Shown: positions 34,207 to 45,884, counted from the stretch's first letter. The stretch is DNA of 64,000 nucleotides from Pilatotrama ljubarskyi (GCA_022385805.1 MU277673.1:430511-494510); one strand, 5' to 3'. Numbers and translations are program-made. The notes: a model not told the origin generated them from the letters alone.

Positions 34207-35780
34207 ATGCCGAAACGAGAGCGCGATGAGGCGGTCGCCGAGCTCGTGAGTGTCTCCTCGTTCTGCGGCACGGCGGTCGGTGTGCGTGAACGGGCGTTGA
34301 AGAGGCTTGGTGCAGAGTTCGACCATCTTCTCGGCGATGCTCGAGGAGATCCTCATGGACGTCGTGCAGCAGTCGCACAAGGAGATCGCTCGTGCCCGGG
34401 CGGTGTGTGACGTCTGCCATACGAGGTGCGTGCGATGAGTTTGCTTGACGCTAGGCCTTTGGGTTGCTCACGCGAGACGACAGGTGTAATGCAGGTCAGT
34501 ATTACTGGCGACCACTTATAATATCCGGAGGCTAAACTGCCTCTAGTCCATGTCCCCGGACCGTCGAACGCGGGCTCGTCCCGGATACCTACGCCCAACG
34601 GCGCCGACGCACGGGCAGGAGACGGGAACAGCCCATCGGCGACAGGGACGAACACGCCGGTGAGCGGGAACGGAAAGGACGGGACGGTGTACTTTGCGTG
34701 CGTCGAGTGCAAGCGGGAGGTAAGCGTGCCCGTTCCTCCGAGTCCGGGCTGCACGAGCCTCATCATCACCACCGGTGTCGCAGATCGCCTCGAACAGGTA
34801 CGCGACGCATCTGAGCGGGTGCATGGGCATCGGGAACAGAAGAGGGGCCGCGCGGAACGCGACCGCGAAGTCGAAGCTCGGGACCGAGTTTGGCAAGTCG
34901 GCGTCGCCGCGGTTGGCTTCGGAGGCCGCGCATCTGTCGGACGACGGTGGGAAGGCTCCGACCGCGAAGGGCAAGGCGAAGGGCAAGGCGAAGAAGTCGG
35001 GTGCGTGTGCCTCGGCGCGGTGCGTGGCGTTGTGTGCTAACGGATGCGGCTGACAGACGACGTTGTGCTGAACTCAAACGGCAAACGAGTGCGTGCGGGC
35101 TTGCTGTTGGCGCGAGCTTTGGTGTCTGATAACGCTCTACAGACCGGCTCGCCTTCAATATCTCCGGTGAAGAAGTCGAAAAAGGCGAAGACGACAGGTG
35201 TGTTTATTTCCCATCTGGCCACTATGCCTTCCATCCAAGACCGCATGCAGGCTCGGCCGCGAATCGCATCAAGCTCGAACACGATACCCCCGGGTCACCA
35301 AACGTGAGTGGCCGATGCCTAACATGTCCACATCCACAGTCTACATTGATCGATTCATTTGTTCAGCTTCTACCACTGGCGCAATCTGCGACTCGCGTGC
35401 CCTCAAGGTTACGAGAGTCCTCAATCGCGTCCAGCTTCCATAGAGAGCAACGCTCTTCCTCCCCAGACTCACCCACCCGACTATCCTCCCCCGCGCGCTC
35501 CATCTCCACACAGGCCTCTACCGTCATCCGGAGTCCCGCCATCAGTAACGCTACTATCAAGTCCAAGCAGACTAACGGCAAGGGCCGGGGTGCGGCTGCG
35601 CCACTGCGGTTACCCAGTCCGCCCCGGCCACCACCTCCGGTGCCCATCATTAGAATGCCGGATACAGACTACCTTGTCGGTATGTCGTCTTTATACTCTC
35701 CCTTTTGGACATACGTTAACAAACGAGCAGACGTGGAGGGAGAGGAGACCGGCTCTTCGACCGATACTGACAGTGACTGA
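34207..35780 (+). CDS. SGF11: SAGA deubiquitinase-module subunit Sgf11 with long C-terminal extension
   Basis: Sgf11 links Ubp8 and Sus1 in the SAGA module that removes ubiquitin from histone H2B. Exon 1 reads MPKRERDEAVAEL. Exon 2 is the N-terminal helix, SSTIFSAMLEEILMDVVQQ then HKEIARARAVCDVCHT. An 11-nt microexon (34484-34494) bridges to VHVPGPSNAGSS. The Sgf11 zinc finger follows as VYFACVECKRE, then IASNRYATHLSGCMG, with C-x2-C, His and Cys ligands, and the Arg/Ala tail GNRRGAARNA that contacts the nucleosome in yeast. Four or five further exons add a Lys- and Ser/Pro-rich, probably disordered tail ending in acidic SSTDTDSD. Yeast Sgf11 is only 99 aa. Exons after the finger are less certain. 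Confidence 0.82.
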
Positions 35781-36326
35781 CGGGCTCGGAGGCACGCGGA
35801 ACTTGGGCTTCTCGCGTTCCGTGTCCGGACCGGCAGGACATCTACCTCGTGCTATCGGTTTCTTTCTCGATTTGTACGGCATCTTCATCTAGTTATTGGC
35901 TGCTCGGGGTACTCAGGATACCACACATCTCGCGCTTGTACTCTTATGTATGCATCGTTTCACCGTCGTGCTGCCAGACGTCGCTGCAAGGGCCCAACTG
36001 CTCCCCGAGGTGGTGGTGGGTATCACGAGCTCGCTAGACGGCTTTGTCTTGAGAATGGCAGGACCGGCACACGTCAGGTTGGATGCAATTAAGTTTTCTA
36101 TCTCGTCCGTTTGAGGCGGAGCAAAGCTGCTGTACCGCAACAAATGCTTCTGCGTCACAAAAACGCTGGAACGAAGCAGTATTGTGGTCTACGCAAGTGT
36201 ACAGCGGACTATCTCTAGCAACTCATCCGGCAGATCTCATGGCGCAGTAATCAAGGGTGTACGTACGGTCCTCCCAACTTTTCCGGCGAAGGAGTTTTAG
36301 GGGCTCGACCCTCGATTGCCACACCA
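35781..36326. other. Convergent 3' gap
   Basis: 546 bp between the ends of SGF11 and the MFS gene. No exon, repeat or RNA gene is recognised. Confidence 0.4.
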
Positions 36327-38788
36327 CTATGGTTGGGACGCCGGGAGTCGCGAGGGGAGAAGGAACCAGATGCAGAACATGGCGACCGTCTGAGAGATCG
36401 TGATGTAAGGGAAGGTCTGTGCGCCAACGGTGGAGGAGAGCAAGCCGGCGATGAACGGGAACAGCGCTACCAGCGGAGGAGGAGCGTCACGATCTTCGTC
36501 GAAGTCCGTTCACGCAAGCATGAAGTGCACTCACCGGCGCCGAAACTCGCACATGCAGCGCTGACGTGGGCGTGAACCTCAGGCATCGGTCGAAGCAGCG
36601 TTGAGAGTATGTGCTACTCACATGACTGCTAGGGATACCAAGTGGACTTCAGCAGGCAGAAGGTCTCTCGCGGAAGCGAGGTTTGCGGGGAAGATAGGGC
36701 CGTAGACGGCCCCGACTATCGCCGTCGAGATGGCGTTCTCAACGAAGGACGGGATGAGCAAAATAAGGAGGTGCATGACGAATGCTATGACTGTAGCAGC
36801 CCATTGTTCAGCCCCACCTGTGCACCATGGCGATCAGTGCTTAGCTCACAGCTGAGAAACCGTAGCAGGGCGTCTTGTCAGAAGGTTACACAGTCAGTAG
36901 AAATAGTTACGTACATGCATGCTTGAACGATCCACTTCCGCTGTCGAAACGAGATCCTAGTAGCGGGGTCTTAAAATTTGGCCTCATACTTTGCAAACCT
37001 GAATGGCTGCAGCACTTACAGATGTCCGAGGTAACCCCAAAGGAAGCGGCTTAGAGCCATTCCACCCCAGAAACCGCTCGTCACGTAGCCAGCAGTCTTG
37101 GGATTGGCATGCTGAGAGAAGTAAATCAGGCCGGGGGAACGAGCCAAAGTCGCTGTGGATGACACTCACTCTGGTATTCAGGAGGTAGACGACAATCTAC
37201 GCATGTATCGCCCCGTCAGCTGGGCAGGATGGCGGGGAGGTAACCAATACTCACGAAGCCCTGCGTCGTGCTCTCACTGAAAGCCCGGGTGAGCCCATCT
37301 ACCTCCCTGAACTCGAAGCTGCAGCCTACCTCCCTGTATAAATGAGCGAGAAAACGGCAGCCGTCCATGTTTGCAGGTGTCGCAAGGCAGCTGTGTAGGC
37401 TAGTCCCAGGTTATGACTTTGGGGTAAAAGAGTTATCCAAGTGGCTTACTGCGAGGACCGAGAATATCTCTCTTCCGTAGAATGGGCGCGGTGCTACTCG
37501 TAGGCGAGGCTTGCGTGCTTGGCCTTATCGAGCTGGCAGCGTCCGGACGACGAGCGACTGTTTGGTACAATTTCCACGCCAGCTCAGCGTCGCCCTCCAG
37601 CTCCTGCGATGTTGGCCAGAATGCGTAGATGATGAAGGATGTGTTGAGGGCGGAGAGTACTAAGGAGCCGAAGTAGAAGTTGGCCCAGCGGATCCCTGTA
37701 GCAATGATGCTTTGGCAGACCAGGGGCGCCGCGAAGCCTCCAACGGCTGACGATGCTGTAGTGTGAGCGGACAAATGCGGAGGTTCTGCCAAAGTCAACT
37801 CGTACACGTGAAGCCATATAGGTATCCCAGCCCTCCTTTGGAGACGGAAGGCACGTACACATTTCTGCAGAAATGTGAGCCGGGACATCAAGCTAAATAT
37901 GATGCGCTGTACTCACAAAGTTGCTGATGCACAGAAGTCAACGTGTGGGACGAGCGTGAAGTCTACCCGACATGATCGCAGAGCAGCGCGTACCTGAGAT
38001 GAAAGACCTGGCGAAGGCTGATATGACATATGCTATCATCATGCTAGCGAAGCCACGCTTGCTGCCCATGAGGACGAAGAATACGGCGTGCAGTACGCTC
38101 GCGAGCACCATTGTATAGAATCTGCTCTGCGATCTGGAAAAGCCTATGACAGCGGTCTCCTTCTCTGGAGAATGAGGACCGGCCTTCCTGGCGCACAGGG
38201 GAAACGCGACCACGGAAGGAACACGATTCGTGGGGAAGCGTACACGTCCAAGAATCCTAGTAACATGTTCGATGGAGATGGTACCCAAAGCGTAACTGCG
38301 TCGACGCTCTTTAGACCGGTTCAGCAGCACAGTCAGACTTCAGGACTAACCCAGTCGCGCTTGCTGCCCAGAACAGTGATGACAAGAGAAAGCTCAAGTG
38401 CAGATCCTTCTTGAAATCTGGTATATTGTGAGGACTCGCAATAACGCTTACGGCGGTGCTTGGGCTACTCACAAGGTAGGAGAGTGCCTGTCACTGCGAC
38501 GCACCGGGTGCAATCGACGTCAGCGAATCTGACTGAATCGTGGGAGCTTGTGCGTTCACCTCCGTCTCCCCATCCCAGCACGAAGTAAGCAAAAAATGCT
38601 GATGCCAGTCGTATCTTCGCCCGCTGGACCTGGGCGCCGTCACTATGAATCAAGGTACTCGGGGATACCTGTGAACGCGCGGGCTGTGAGCTGTGAACCT
38701 TCTGCTCTCCGTTGGGATGGACGGGAGATGAGGGTAAGGGCGACGCGTATCGGAGAGGAGCAGTGGGGGGACAACTAGCAGGCTGCAT
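36327..38788 (-). CDS. Major facilitator superfamily transporter (fucose-permease / Bsc6-like)
   Basis: Many short exons (ten or more) on the minus strand give about 12 membrane segments. The N-terminus AKIRLASAFFAYFVLGWGD with TGTLLPY matches the G-W-x-D-G...G-x-L-L-P motif of fungal Bsc6/FucP-like carriers. Then come DLHLSFLLSSLFWAASATG, LASVLHAVFFVLMGSKRG with MMIAYVISAFARSFISG, SSAVGGFAAPLVCQSIIA, FYFGSLVLSALNTSFIIY with AFWPTSQE, and GMALSRFLWGYLGHL. The C-terminus is LFPFIAGLLSSTVGAQTF, then MFCIWFLLPSR, with the stop at 36327-36329. ATG 38788 (MQPASCPP). Substrate unknown. Relatives are usually called general-substrate transporters. The gene is about 3.5 kb from a secreted GH78 gene, but an unrelated gene lies between. 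Confidence 0.8.
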
Positions 38789-39841
38789 ATTGGGGCGGGC
38801 AAGTGCCCTCCCCCCGACAAGCAGTCAAGATATTACCAAGCCGGGCACAGAGTCTGCCGCCATGACCTTGAAAGGCTCCAGCCTGCTGATCGTCTAAAGA
38901 GACACGTCTACGTACAAAGCGCGCGCTCATGGAATGGCTGCTCATGAGCGCCATGATAGAAGCGTCGGGAAGAAGTCAAAGGGGCGCGGCGGAGAGACCT
39001 CTCCGGGTTTCAAGGCCGCAATGACCCCTTCCTTGGTCAACGAGGCATGAAAAATGAGTGGAGCGGTAGGTCACCGGGTAGAGACAGGATCTCCAGCCTA
39101 CAATAGCTGGCGTAATTGGAGCGAACCACGATGTTTATGACGTTGAACTCACAGAAACGGTCCGTGTCTCTAGGTATCTCTTCCGACACGCGCGATGGAC
39201 AGGGACGCGCCTGGGGAAGCGCGAACCAGCGGCCTCGAACTCTGGGGCGTGGATCATTTCATCGTCATTGCCGCCGCTGCATGCAGCCTTTGACGGCTTC
39301 TGAAGGCTAGACTCAGCATGGGGTCCAGCAATGCACCGGTGCAGCGCTGTGGTCAACGCAATATCGCCGCCGTTGAACAACTCGCGATGTTACTTTCTTG
39401 GTTGCCTACGACCTGGATTGCCAGGATTGGAAGCCGCTCAGTGCTGTGCAGGTGGGCGCTCAGAAAACAACAGACCTTCTCCGGAACGAGCAGCACATAC
39501 GTTACGTCAAGCTAAACCTGTGAGACATCGAACTCATATGCTGTATCGGTCGCAAGCTGAGCGAGTCCGATAGCATGAACTGCAGGAACATCTGGGACGA
39601 GTGGAAGGAAAGCAGTCGCGGCGGGAGAGCGTCAGCCACATTGACGACGCAAACAGAGGCAAACAGTGCGGGCCGTGTCTCGAAGGGAACAAATGAATGC
39701 ACGCGAGCCTGTGTCCGGTGTTGTCTGACCGTCCTCGTCGCCGTCCCTCGCGTTCGACTCGTCGTCTAGGACGTCTTCCACTCCTTCCTCTGCTCGCAGG
39801 CCGACTACCACCACCGACACCACAAAGTCACTCTTTTCGCC
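38789..39841. other. Divergent intergenic region, no gene recognised
   Basis: About 1.05 kb between the starts of the MFS gene and the Golgi membrane protein gene. The stretch 39690-39841 is C/T-rich and looks like the leader of the plus-strand gene. No tRNA-like cloverleaf or exon was found. Confidence 0.4.
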
Positions 39842-41496
39842 ATGTCCGCAGTCCCCTCCTACCCACCTCAATACCCCGCACAACCACCGCTCGCCCACCG
39901 TGACAACGATACGAAGGCTCCTTATGACGACCTCATTGACCAGTACGCTACACCATACGGCACCCAAGCACACAAGACATATGCCGTCGACCCCGCTTCT
40001 CTCAACCTTGCCGATTCACGTCACGGGCGCGCTCCTTCATATCCCCTCCCCAAGCAGTCATATTCCAGCGATGTCACTAAAGACACCAAGACTTTGGAGG
40101 GCCATGGACCAGATCCGCCCGACTGGGAATATCCACCAACGCTGGCTAAGGGAGACGCTAAGGAGAAGGAAACGTCCTGGAAGCGGGTATGCTCTCTCAC
40201 ACTCCGTTCATGAACGTTCATCAATGTACACCTTTGTAGTATATTCCAGACTCATGGGCGTGCCGTCTGTATCTTTTGACGGTCCTCGTGGAGACTGCGA
40301 TTGACCTTGCCATTGAGGGAGATATCTTCCTCCGCTTCCATGAGTCGAAGTCTTCGGAGAGTGCAGACATGGCCACGAGACGGATGCCCGTCTATCTGGC
40401 CATATTCGCTCTAGCGCAGTACGTGTGACACAATTTTCTTTGCCAGGATGCGTCTGACCTCTCTCAGCGTGTTCCAATTCGTGATGGCTCTTGACGCCGT
40501 GTGGGCTCGTAACGTTCTGCAGTTCATCAGCCTCGCGTGAGTTCCAATTTCCACGCTCGCAGAACAGTTCCCTGACGCACCTGAAGTATCTTCAACGCGT
40601 TGTTCCTTCTCTACGCTATCATTCAGATCACGGAGATCAATGCGGTACCTCTCCAGCCGACGGCAGGAATCTCCAACATCCCGATCCACACACTTGCCGT
40701 CATTATCCCCATAGTCATCTCTGTGGCTGAGATTGCCTACATCGCGCTGGGATGGAGGATCTACACGGAGTTTGGGTGGAAGGTCTACAAGTTCCTAGGC
40801 GCGGACCGCCGTATCAAGACCATGTTCGCCCAGCACCAGATCTTCCTCTGTCTTGTCAAGTTCGACCTCTTCTTCTGGGTCGGCTTTTCTGTGCAGTTCA
40901 TCTGGTTGGTCTTGAACAAGGACAACGCAGAGTACTACCTCACTTGCGCTGCGCTGCCGCTGTCGCTTGTTGTCCTAGTCGAGGGTCATCTGGCTGCTCG
41001 ACACGAGAGCAAGTGGATGATGCTTAGCTTCATGACCGGCTGCGCGGGTGCCATGGTGTACTTCGTGTACAAGGTTAGTCATTCATGCACGGCATCAACG
41101 GGTCATGGCGAATCTAACACCCAAGCAGCTTGTGAAGGTGCTTCGCCTACACAATACGGACACGTTTGCGAACGTGTGGCAGACGCTCACCACGTTCTGT
41201 AAGTCATGGTTCAGTTGTGTGCATGTGTGTAGACACTCAACTCGTTTGCTAGCTGTGATCGCAATCATACTGCTTGTCATCACGTCCATCTTCTCCCTAT
41301 TGGTGATGAACAACTTCGGACGCGGCTTGAAGGAGCAGAGTAAGCAGCCAGACCCACAGCGACCTGTTGCGCTTTTGACATCATGACCATCACAGTCGCA
41401 AAGAACAAGGACAAGCAGGGCCTAGCCCGTGGCAAGTCACAATACGTGCATCGAGGTCCTATGAGTACTCATCCAAACCGGATGAGTATCGATTGA
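39842..41496 (+). CDS. UPF0658-type Golgi multi-pass membrane protein
   Basis: Eight or so exons, roughly 410-420 aa. A cytosolic Pro/Tyr-rich N-terminus (MSAVPSYPPQYPAQPP) precedes about seven membrane segments: YIPDSWACRLYLLTVLVET, PVYLAIFALAHVFQFVMAL, AIFNALFLLYAIIQITEI, IHTLAVIIPIVISVAEIA then YIALGWRIYTEFGWKVYK, FLCLVKFDLFFWVGFSVQF, MMLSFMTGCAGAMVYFVYK, SVIAIILLVITSIFSLLV. The tail is basic (IAKNKDKQGLARGKSQY) with the stop at 41494-41496. The pattern, including VWARN, YAIIQI and W-R-I-Y-x-E-F-G-W, matches the S. pombe proteins annotated as UPF0658 Golgi membrane proteins. No biochemical function is established that I know of. Confidence 0.8.
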
Positions 41497-42286
41497 TGTA
41501 TTGTGTTGTTTCGCCACGCCGAACGGACTTGTACGATCACCACCAGTTGTATAATTTGCCAGCCCAGCTATTTCGCGCCTCCACACACCTCCGCGCGAAT
41601 CCTTCGCCATCCCCTCTGCTGTTCCTACGGACATCGTATCTCTCCCTGCCTACTTACGCATCTGCATTAGTACCCATCTGTTGCCTCTATCCCCTATAGC
41701 AACTCCCTCTCCTCCATCCGCCTAGCCCCCTTGGGATTGCTTGGTCACTGATGTCTCATACCATACTCACGCCCGACTTCTTGTTGCTGGTTCTTCAACC
41801 GGGCGGCTCTCCTATTACCCCTCTCACCTCCTCCTTCTCTTTGGTCGACACGTTTCGTTTTCGCACCAACCTCCTAACCCGCCGTACCTAGAACTCGCTT
41901 TGTTTCGTATCGCTCTTCGCTTCTCGTTGTCGGTTTCTTTGATCCCGGAGCCCGCGCGCCCTGCGTATACGCAGTAGATATGTGGGGTGGGTCCCTGCAG
42001 ATATTGTATTGCTAGCACAATGCAACGAGCTCCGTTGACGCGGGGTACACTCATGGGAGTTGTGGGCTGTTGTGAGATATGACCTCGTCTGTGCCCCGTG
42101 TGGGAGAGCGCATGAGACGACATCGCCAACAGCACGTCTGGTATGTTTCGGAGTACTACAGTGGCATTCACCTGGGGGGGGGGGGAGACGCCACTGCTGC
42201 TGCGCGATCACGCATCGTATAGTTTGCTCGCATTGGTTCAAAAGGAGATACCGTATGATTCAGTCCTGAGGCGTCTGACACTAGTA
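41497..42286. other. Convergent 3' gap with long C/T-rich stretch
   Basis: 790 bp between two gene ends. Plus-strand C/T-rich sequence (about 41570-41860) resembles a leader but no gene follows it in the right place. A 12-G run lies at 42174-42185. Confidence 0.4.
42174..42185 (+). repeat. Poly-G run of 12
   Basis: Twelve consecutive G residues about 100 bp downstream of the GH78 stop codon. Single-base runs of this length are prone to slippage and sequencing error. Confidence 0.9.
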
Positions 42287-44449
42287 CTACAAACCAGTCG
42301 CGATGAATGTGTACTCCCCTCCAGACAGGCCCTCCACCCAGTATTTTCCAGCGGCATCCCCCTGAATGGCCGCGGCGTTCATCGGCCCTCCGGTAACGCG
42401 AGCCTTGCCATTAGCGCCTGGCAAAGGAATGACGACAGTCCCTTTGGTGCCTTTGGGCGTGCTGATGGAGAGCCTGAACTCGTTGCCCTTCCTTGACCAC
42501 TTCGACGAGAATCTGCCCTTGGTCGTGGAGAAGCCGGTGTCAACCTCCGTGAGGTCGCCCAGCTGAGGGGCGATCATCCAGGTCGCACCGCCGTCACTGA
42601 GTATCTGTATACCGCCGACGTACGTCTGGGGATGCATATGTGAGACTCATTGTGAACCCGGGCTGGCGGCTCGGGACATACCGTCAGAGAACTGGTCGGC
42701 CCCGTCGCCCATCCGTGCGCGTGTGAGATCCGAGCGTCATCTGCGTACGGCGCGTAGTGCAGTTCGCCAGTAACAGAATAGCCCTCGATGAACGTGCTGT
42801 TCGTCATCCGCGGGTCGTCGAGCATGAAGTCGGCCCACATGCGCCGGATGAGCGCCAGCGCAGCGTCCGTACGATTCGCCATGAAGTGCGCCTCGAGCTC
42901 GAACCCCGAGATGAAAGGCGACACGGCGTCGGCCGCCTCCGGCGCGGGCGCACCGTACGGTCCCCAGCGTGCCTCGAGAGCATGGGATATGGTCTCGATC
43001 TGGGAGCCGTTGGTGACGAGCCCAGACTTGATCGCCCAGGCGTTCCCGTCCTGCGGCGCAAGCGTCGTCGTCTCGTTGTCGCGGAAGAGACCAACAGAGG
43101 GCTGCCAGAGGAGACGGAGGGCTGCCTCCTGGATTCTCGAGAAAAGCCGGGAATAGGATGCAGCTGTCGCGGAGTCACCTTCGTCGTTCGCAAGGATGAC
43201 GCCGAGGTTGAGGGTGTAGAAGAGGATGGAGTTGGCCTCGATGTTGTGCCCACCCATGCCGAAACGCAGCCAGTCGGCGGGAGCGATGATGTTCGCGAGG
43301 CCCGTAGAGTCGATCTGCTGCACCGCCCAATCCATACCGCGCTTCCACCCAGCCCACTTCTCGTCCAGGAACGCCTTGTCGCCGCTCCAGAGGTAGAAGT
43401 TGGCGACGCCGATCAGGGAGTAGAGGTGGTACGTGAACGAGACGACGCCTAACTCGTTGAACGGGAAGCCCGCGTACGGCAGCATACCATTTGGACCCTG
43501 GAGATTGAAGAGAGAATCGAGGGAGTTCCTGACGGATATCAGGTCGAACGTCGTGACTGCGATGCCAGGAACTGCGATCGACATGTCGCCACTCCAGACG
43601 AGTCGATCCCTCTTCGCGCCATCGGTCAGAGCAGAGGTACCGTTGGTTATTGTCGTGTTCACAGCCCAGTCGACTGTGCCGGCTGTTGAGTTGACGGGCG
43701 TGTGGTAAATGAGGGCGTCTCCGCGCCTGGGGTCGATGGTCACTAGCTGGTTGGTATATGCGCCTGTGCGTCGGTCAATTCTCCGGTCAAAACGGGCAGC
43801 AGAGGGATTTACCTGCATACCAGACCCTGTGTGCATGTCAGCTAAGGTCCACCTCGCAATGAACAGAATTGACACACCTGTTCAGTCGCTCGTCATTTGA
43901 ATGGAACCATCCCGAGTAGTTCCTGAGGGCGTCGGCCTGCCAGTGTGGCATCGCAGTGAAGTTGACCCACAAGTCTCTCACAGAGACTTGCGTAGACCCG
44001 AGGTTGACGAGTGTCAGGTAACGGAAAGCGCCGCGCTCCTTCTCCCATTGAGCCTCGTAGTGCCCAGCGCCAGAGATGTTGAAGACCAGCGGAGCGTCCA
44101 GTCCTGAGTCCGCTGTGGCATCTGACGCGACGGACGAGACCCAGAGGGAACTCTCGGAGAATGTAACGCCAACAATTCCCTTGCTCGACGATATCTGGAG
44201 ATTGATCCATCCGGCGATGTTCTTGCCGAAATCGTAGGTCACGGAGCTATTATACGCCGGCAGAACGAGACCTTGACCATCGACGTTGTGCGCTTGGAGG
44301 AGAGCGTCTGGGAATGAAACTTCACCGTGTTGACGGAAGACAGTGACCGGGCGAAGAGTCCGCGACGGGGGAGCGAGGATATACTGCTCATACGGGGCTG
44401 CGGCTGCAGCCGCAAGGGCCCAGAGCGTAGAGTAGATGAGAGAGCGCAT
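42287..44449 (-). CDS. Secreted alpha-L-rhamnosidase, glycoside hydrolase family 78
   Basis: Start ATG 44449 gives a signal peptide (MRSLIYSTLWALAAAAAAP). The N-terminal beta-sandwich part reads YDFGKNIAGWINLQISSS and GVTFSESSLWV, then GAFRYLTLVNLGSTQVS. The catalytic (alpha/alpha)6 barrel includes LNRVWYAGAYTNQLVTI, DRLVWSGDMSIAVPG, PYAGFPFNELGVVSFTYHL, DWAVQQIDSTGLANII, then AWAIKSGLVTNGSQIETIS, FISGFELEAHFMANRTD, STFIEGYSVTGELHYAPY and RISHAHGWATGPTSSLT. The acidic residues expected to act in GH78 are represented (the Asp of VWSGD and a Glu in the FELEAHF or FIEGY segments), but I did not assign them by alignment. A C-terminal sandwich follows. Four exons, one of them a 14-nt microexon (43813-43826). 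It releases terminal rhamnose from plant glycosides and pectin. Confidence 0.92.
43813..43826 (-). other. 14-nt internal microexon of the GH78 gene
   Basis: On the minus strand the bases GGTCTGGTATGCAG are flanked by an upstream intron of 51 nt (43827-43877, GTGTGT...CACAG) and a downstream intron of 49 nt (43764-43812, GTAAAT...CACAG). Splicing gives AAC AG|G GTC TGG TAT GCA G|GC GCA TAT, that is N-R-V-W-Y-A-G-A-Y, exactly the conserved GH78 segment. Skipping it would remove V-W-Y-A and shift the frame. Confidence 0.85.
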
Positions 44450-45051
44450 TCGTCGTTGACTCTGAGAGCACTTTGGTGCAGGGCGTCGCACGCATCCAGA
44501 GGCCGAGCCATTTTATGAGGTCTGCAGGGAACGTTAGAATCGTCTCCGAAGAACGGTTGAAGGGATGTGACCTCGCCTGCGAGATGCGATTCACGGACAC
44601 CCAATACCACGAATCAACTGCAGAGGGGCAGATGACCGGTCACTCAACGGTACAAGAAGCAGAGCGGATGGTGGGCTTGGAGGCATCCACTAATCTCGCG
44701 GATCCGCGAGAGCCGGTGGAGGGTCTGATGATGAGCTACCGGCCCCCATGTCTAGTATGACGTTATGAATTCCGCGCATAGTTGCGTGCGTGGTGAGATT
44801 GCATAACGCATTCTCAACAAACGTCGTCTTTGTCTCGCTGGAGGTGGTGGGAGACTCGAGAGTCCCAGGCGTCACGCGTCAGGCGCGCCGGAGACGGTAT
44901 ACAGCACAGCCTGGACAAGCGCCTATGTACACGTGGGCGTGGGCGCGCGCCTCGCTCGTCTTCTCAGCCTCTGCAGCTTGTGGCGGACGGCCACCATCGC
45001 CTGTATACTCTCCTCATGAGGCACTGAGCATAGCTGGTCTACTCGCCCACC
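44450..45051. other. Divergent intergenic region between GH78 and BET1
   Basis: 602 bp. No exon recognised. It serves as promoter for the secreted enzyme and for BET1. Confidence 0.4.
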
Positions 45052-45668
45052 ATGTCCCAAAGGTCTGTGCTCTACCTCCAGCCTGTACATGTCCCTAGTC
45101 CGCTCACGTACGACCGCCACGTTCAGATACAGGACCACCCTCCGTGACCGTTCCACGCTCCTGGGCACAGCCGACTATAGCACACCGCCCTCGTCGGGGC
45201 GGTCGTCACCATACGGCAGCTCCCTCAGCAATGGCGTGAGCAGGGAGATTCCGTTTCAGCCTATGGGGCAGCGCTACGCGGATGACCTGGAAGGCCAGAA
45301 TGATGAGCATCTGGAGGGGCTGACGGCCAAGGTCAAGATACTCAAGGATGTGAGCATTTCTGTGCTCTACGCGTAACACCTTTTGACACGTTTGCCGACA
45401 CAGATTACGATCGGAATTGGAAATGAGGTTCGCGAGTCGACCGTTCAACTGAGCCAGATGGTGCGTCCTCACGTACTCTGACCCATGCTATGACGCTGAC
45501 ATGTCCGCGTAGAACGACGCATTCTCCGAGACCTCTGGCATACTCGCGGGAACGTTCCGCCGCATGAACAACATGGCAGCACGGCAGGGCTGCCGCTGGC
45601 TCTGGTACATCGTCTTCCTCATCCTCGTCTTCTGGTTCTTCATCATCGTCTGGTGGTTTCGGAGATAA
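45052..45668 (+). CDS. BET1: ER-Golgi SNARE Bet1 (Qc-SNARE)
   Basis: About 145 aa in four exons. Exon 1 is 11 bases (MSQ plus two bases, 45052-45062). The intron ends at TTCAG just before ATACAGG and gives R-Y-R-T-T-L-R-D-R. A Ser/Gly-rich linker precedes the SNARE helix: QRYADDLEGQNDEHLEGL, TAKVKILKD, ITIGIGNEVRESTVQLSQM, NDAFSETSGILAGTFRRM. The SNARE heptads carry a central Gln layer consistent with Qc type (inferred by position). A C-terminal anchor (WLWYIVFLILVFWFFII then VWWFRR) ends at 45666-45668. Bet1 pairs with Sed5, Bos1 and Ykt6/Sec22 in ER-to-Golgi fusion. The final exon shows the GTFRRMN pattern of the family. Confidence 0.9.
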
Positions 45669-45884
45669 TCTATACCTGACACGCTTCTTCACAACTCTAC
45701 GCGGATGGTCCGTGGTCGTCGAGATGACCGCTGCCCCCCTCGTGGGAGGCGCAAGCATTATAATCGAGAGGTACGTTAACCAAGGATACAGACACGAATA
45801 AGGTACAAATCGAAAATGCGCAAGACGCAAGCAAAGCAAGATGTGCATCAGCTGAGAAAAGGAACGCCCACATGAGCGTTTTTG

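Noticed and set aside
39050..39120. Possible tRNA near GGTAGGTCACCGGGTAGAG
   Set aside because: No TTCRANYC T-loop at the right spacing and no acceptor stem complement.
42757..43452. 231-codon plus-strand open reading
   Set aside because: Antisense shadow of the GH78 catalytic domain; Arg/Glu/Val composition is the mirror of the real frame.
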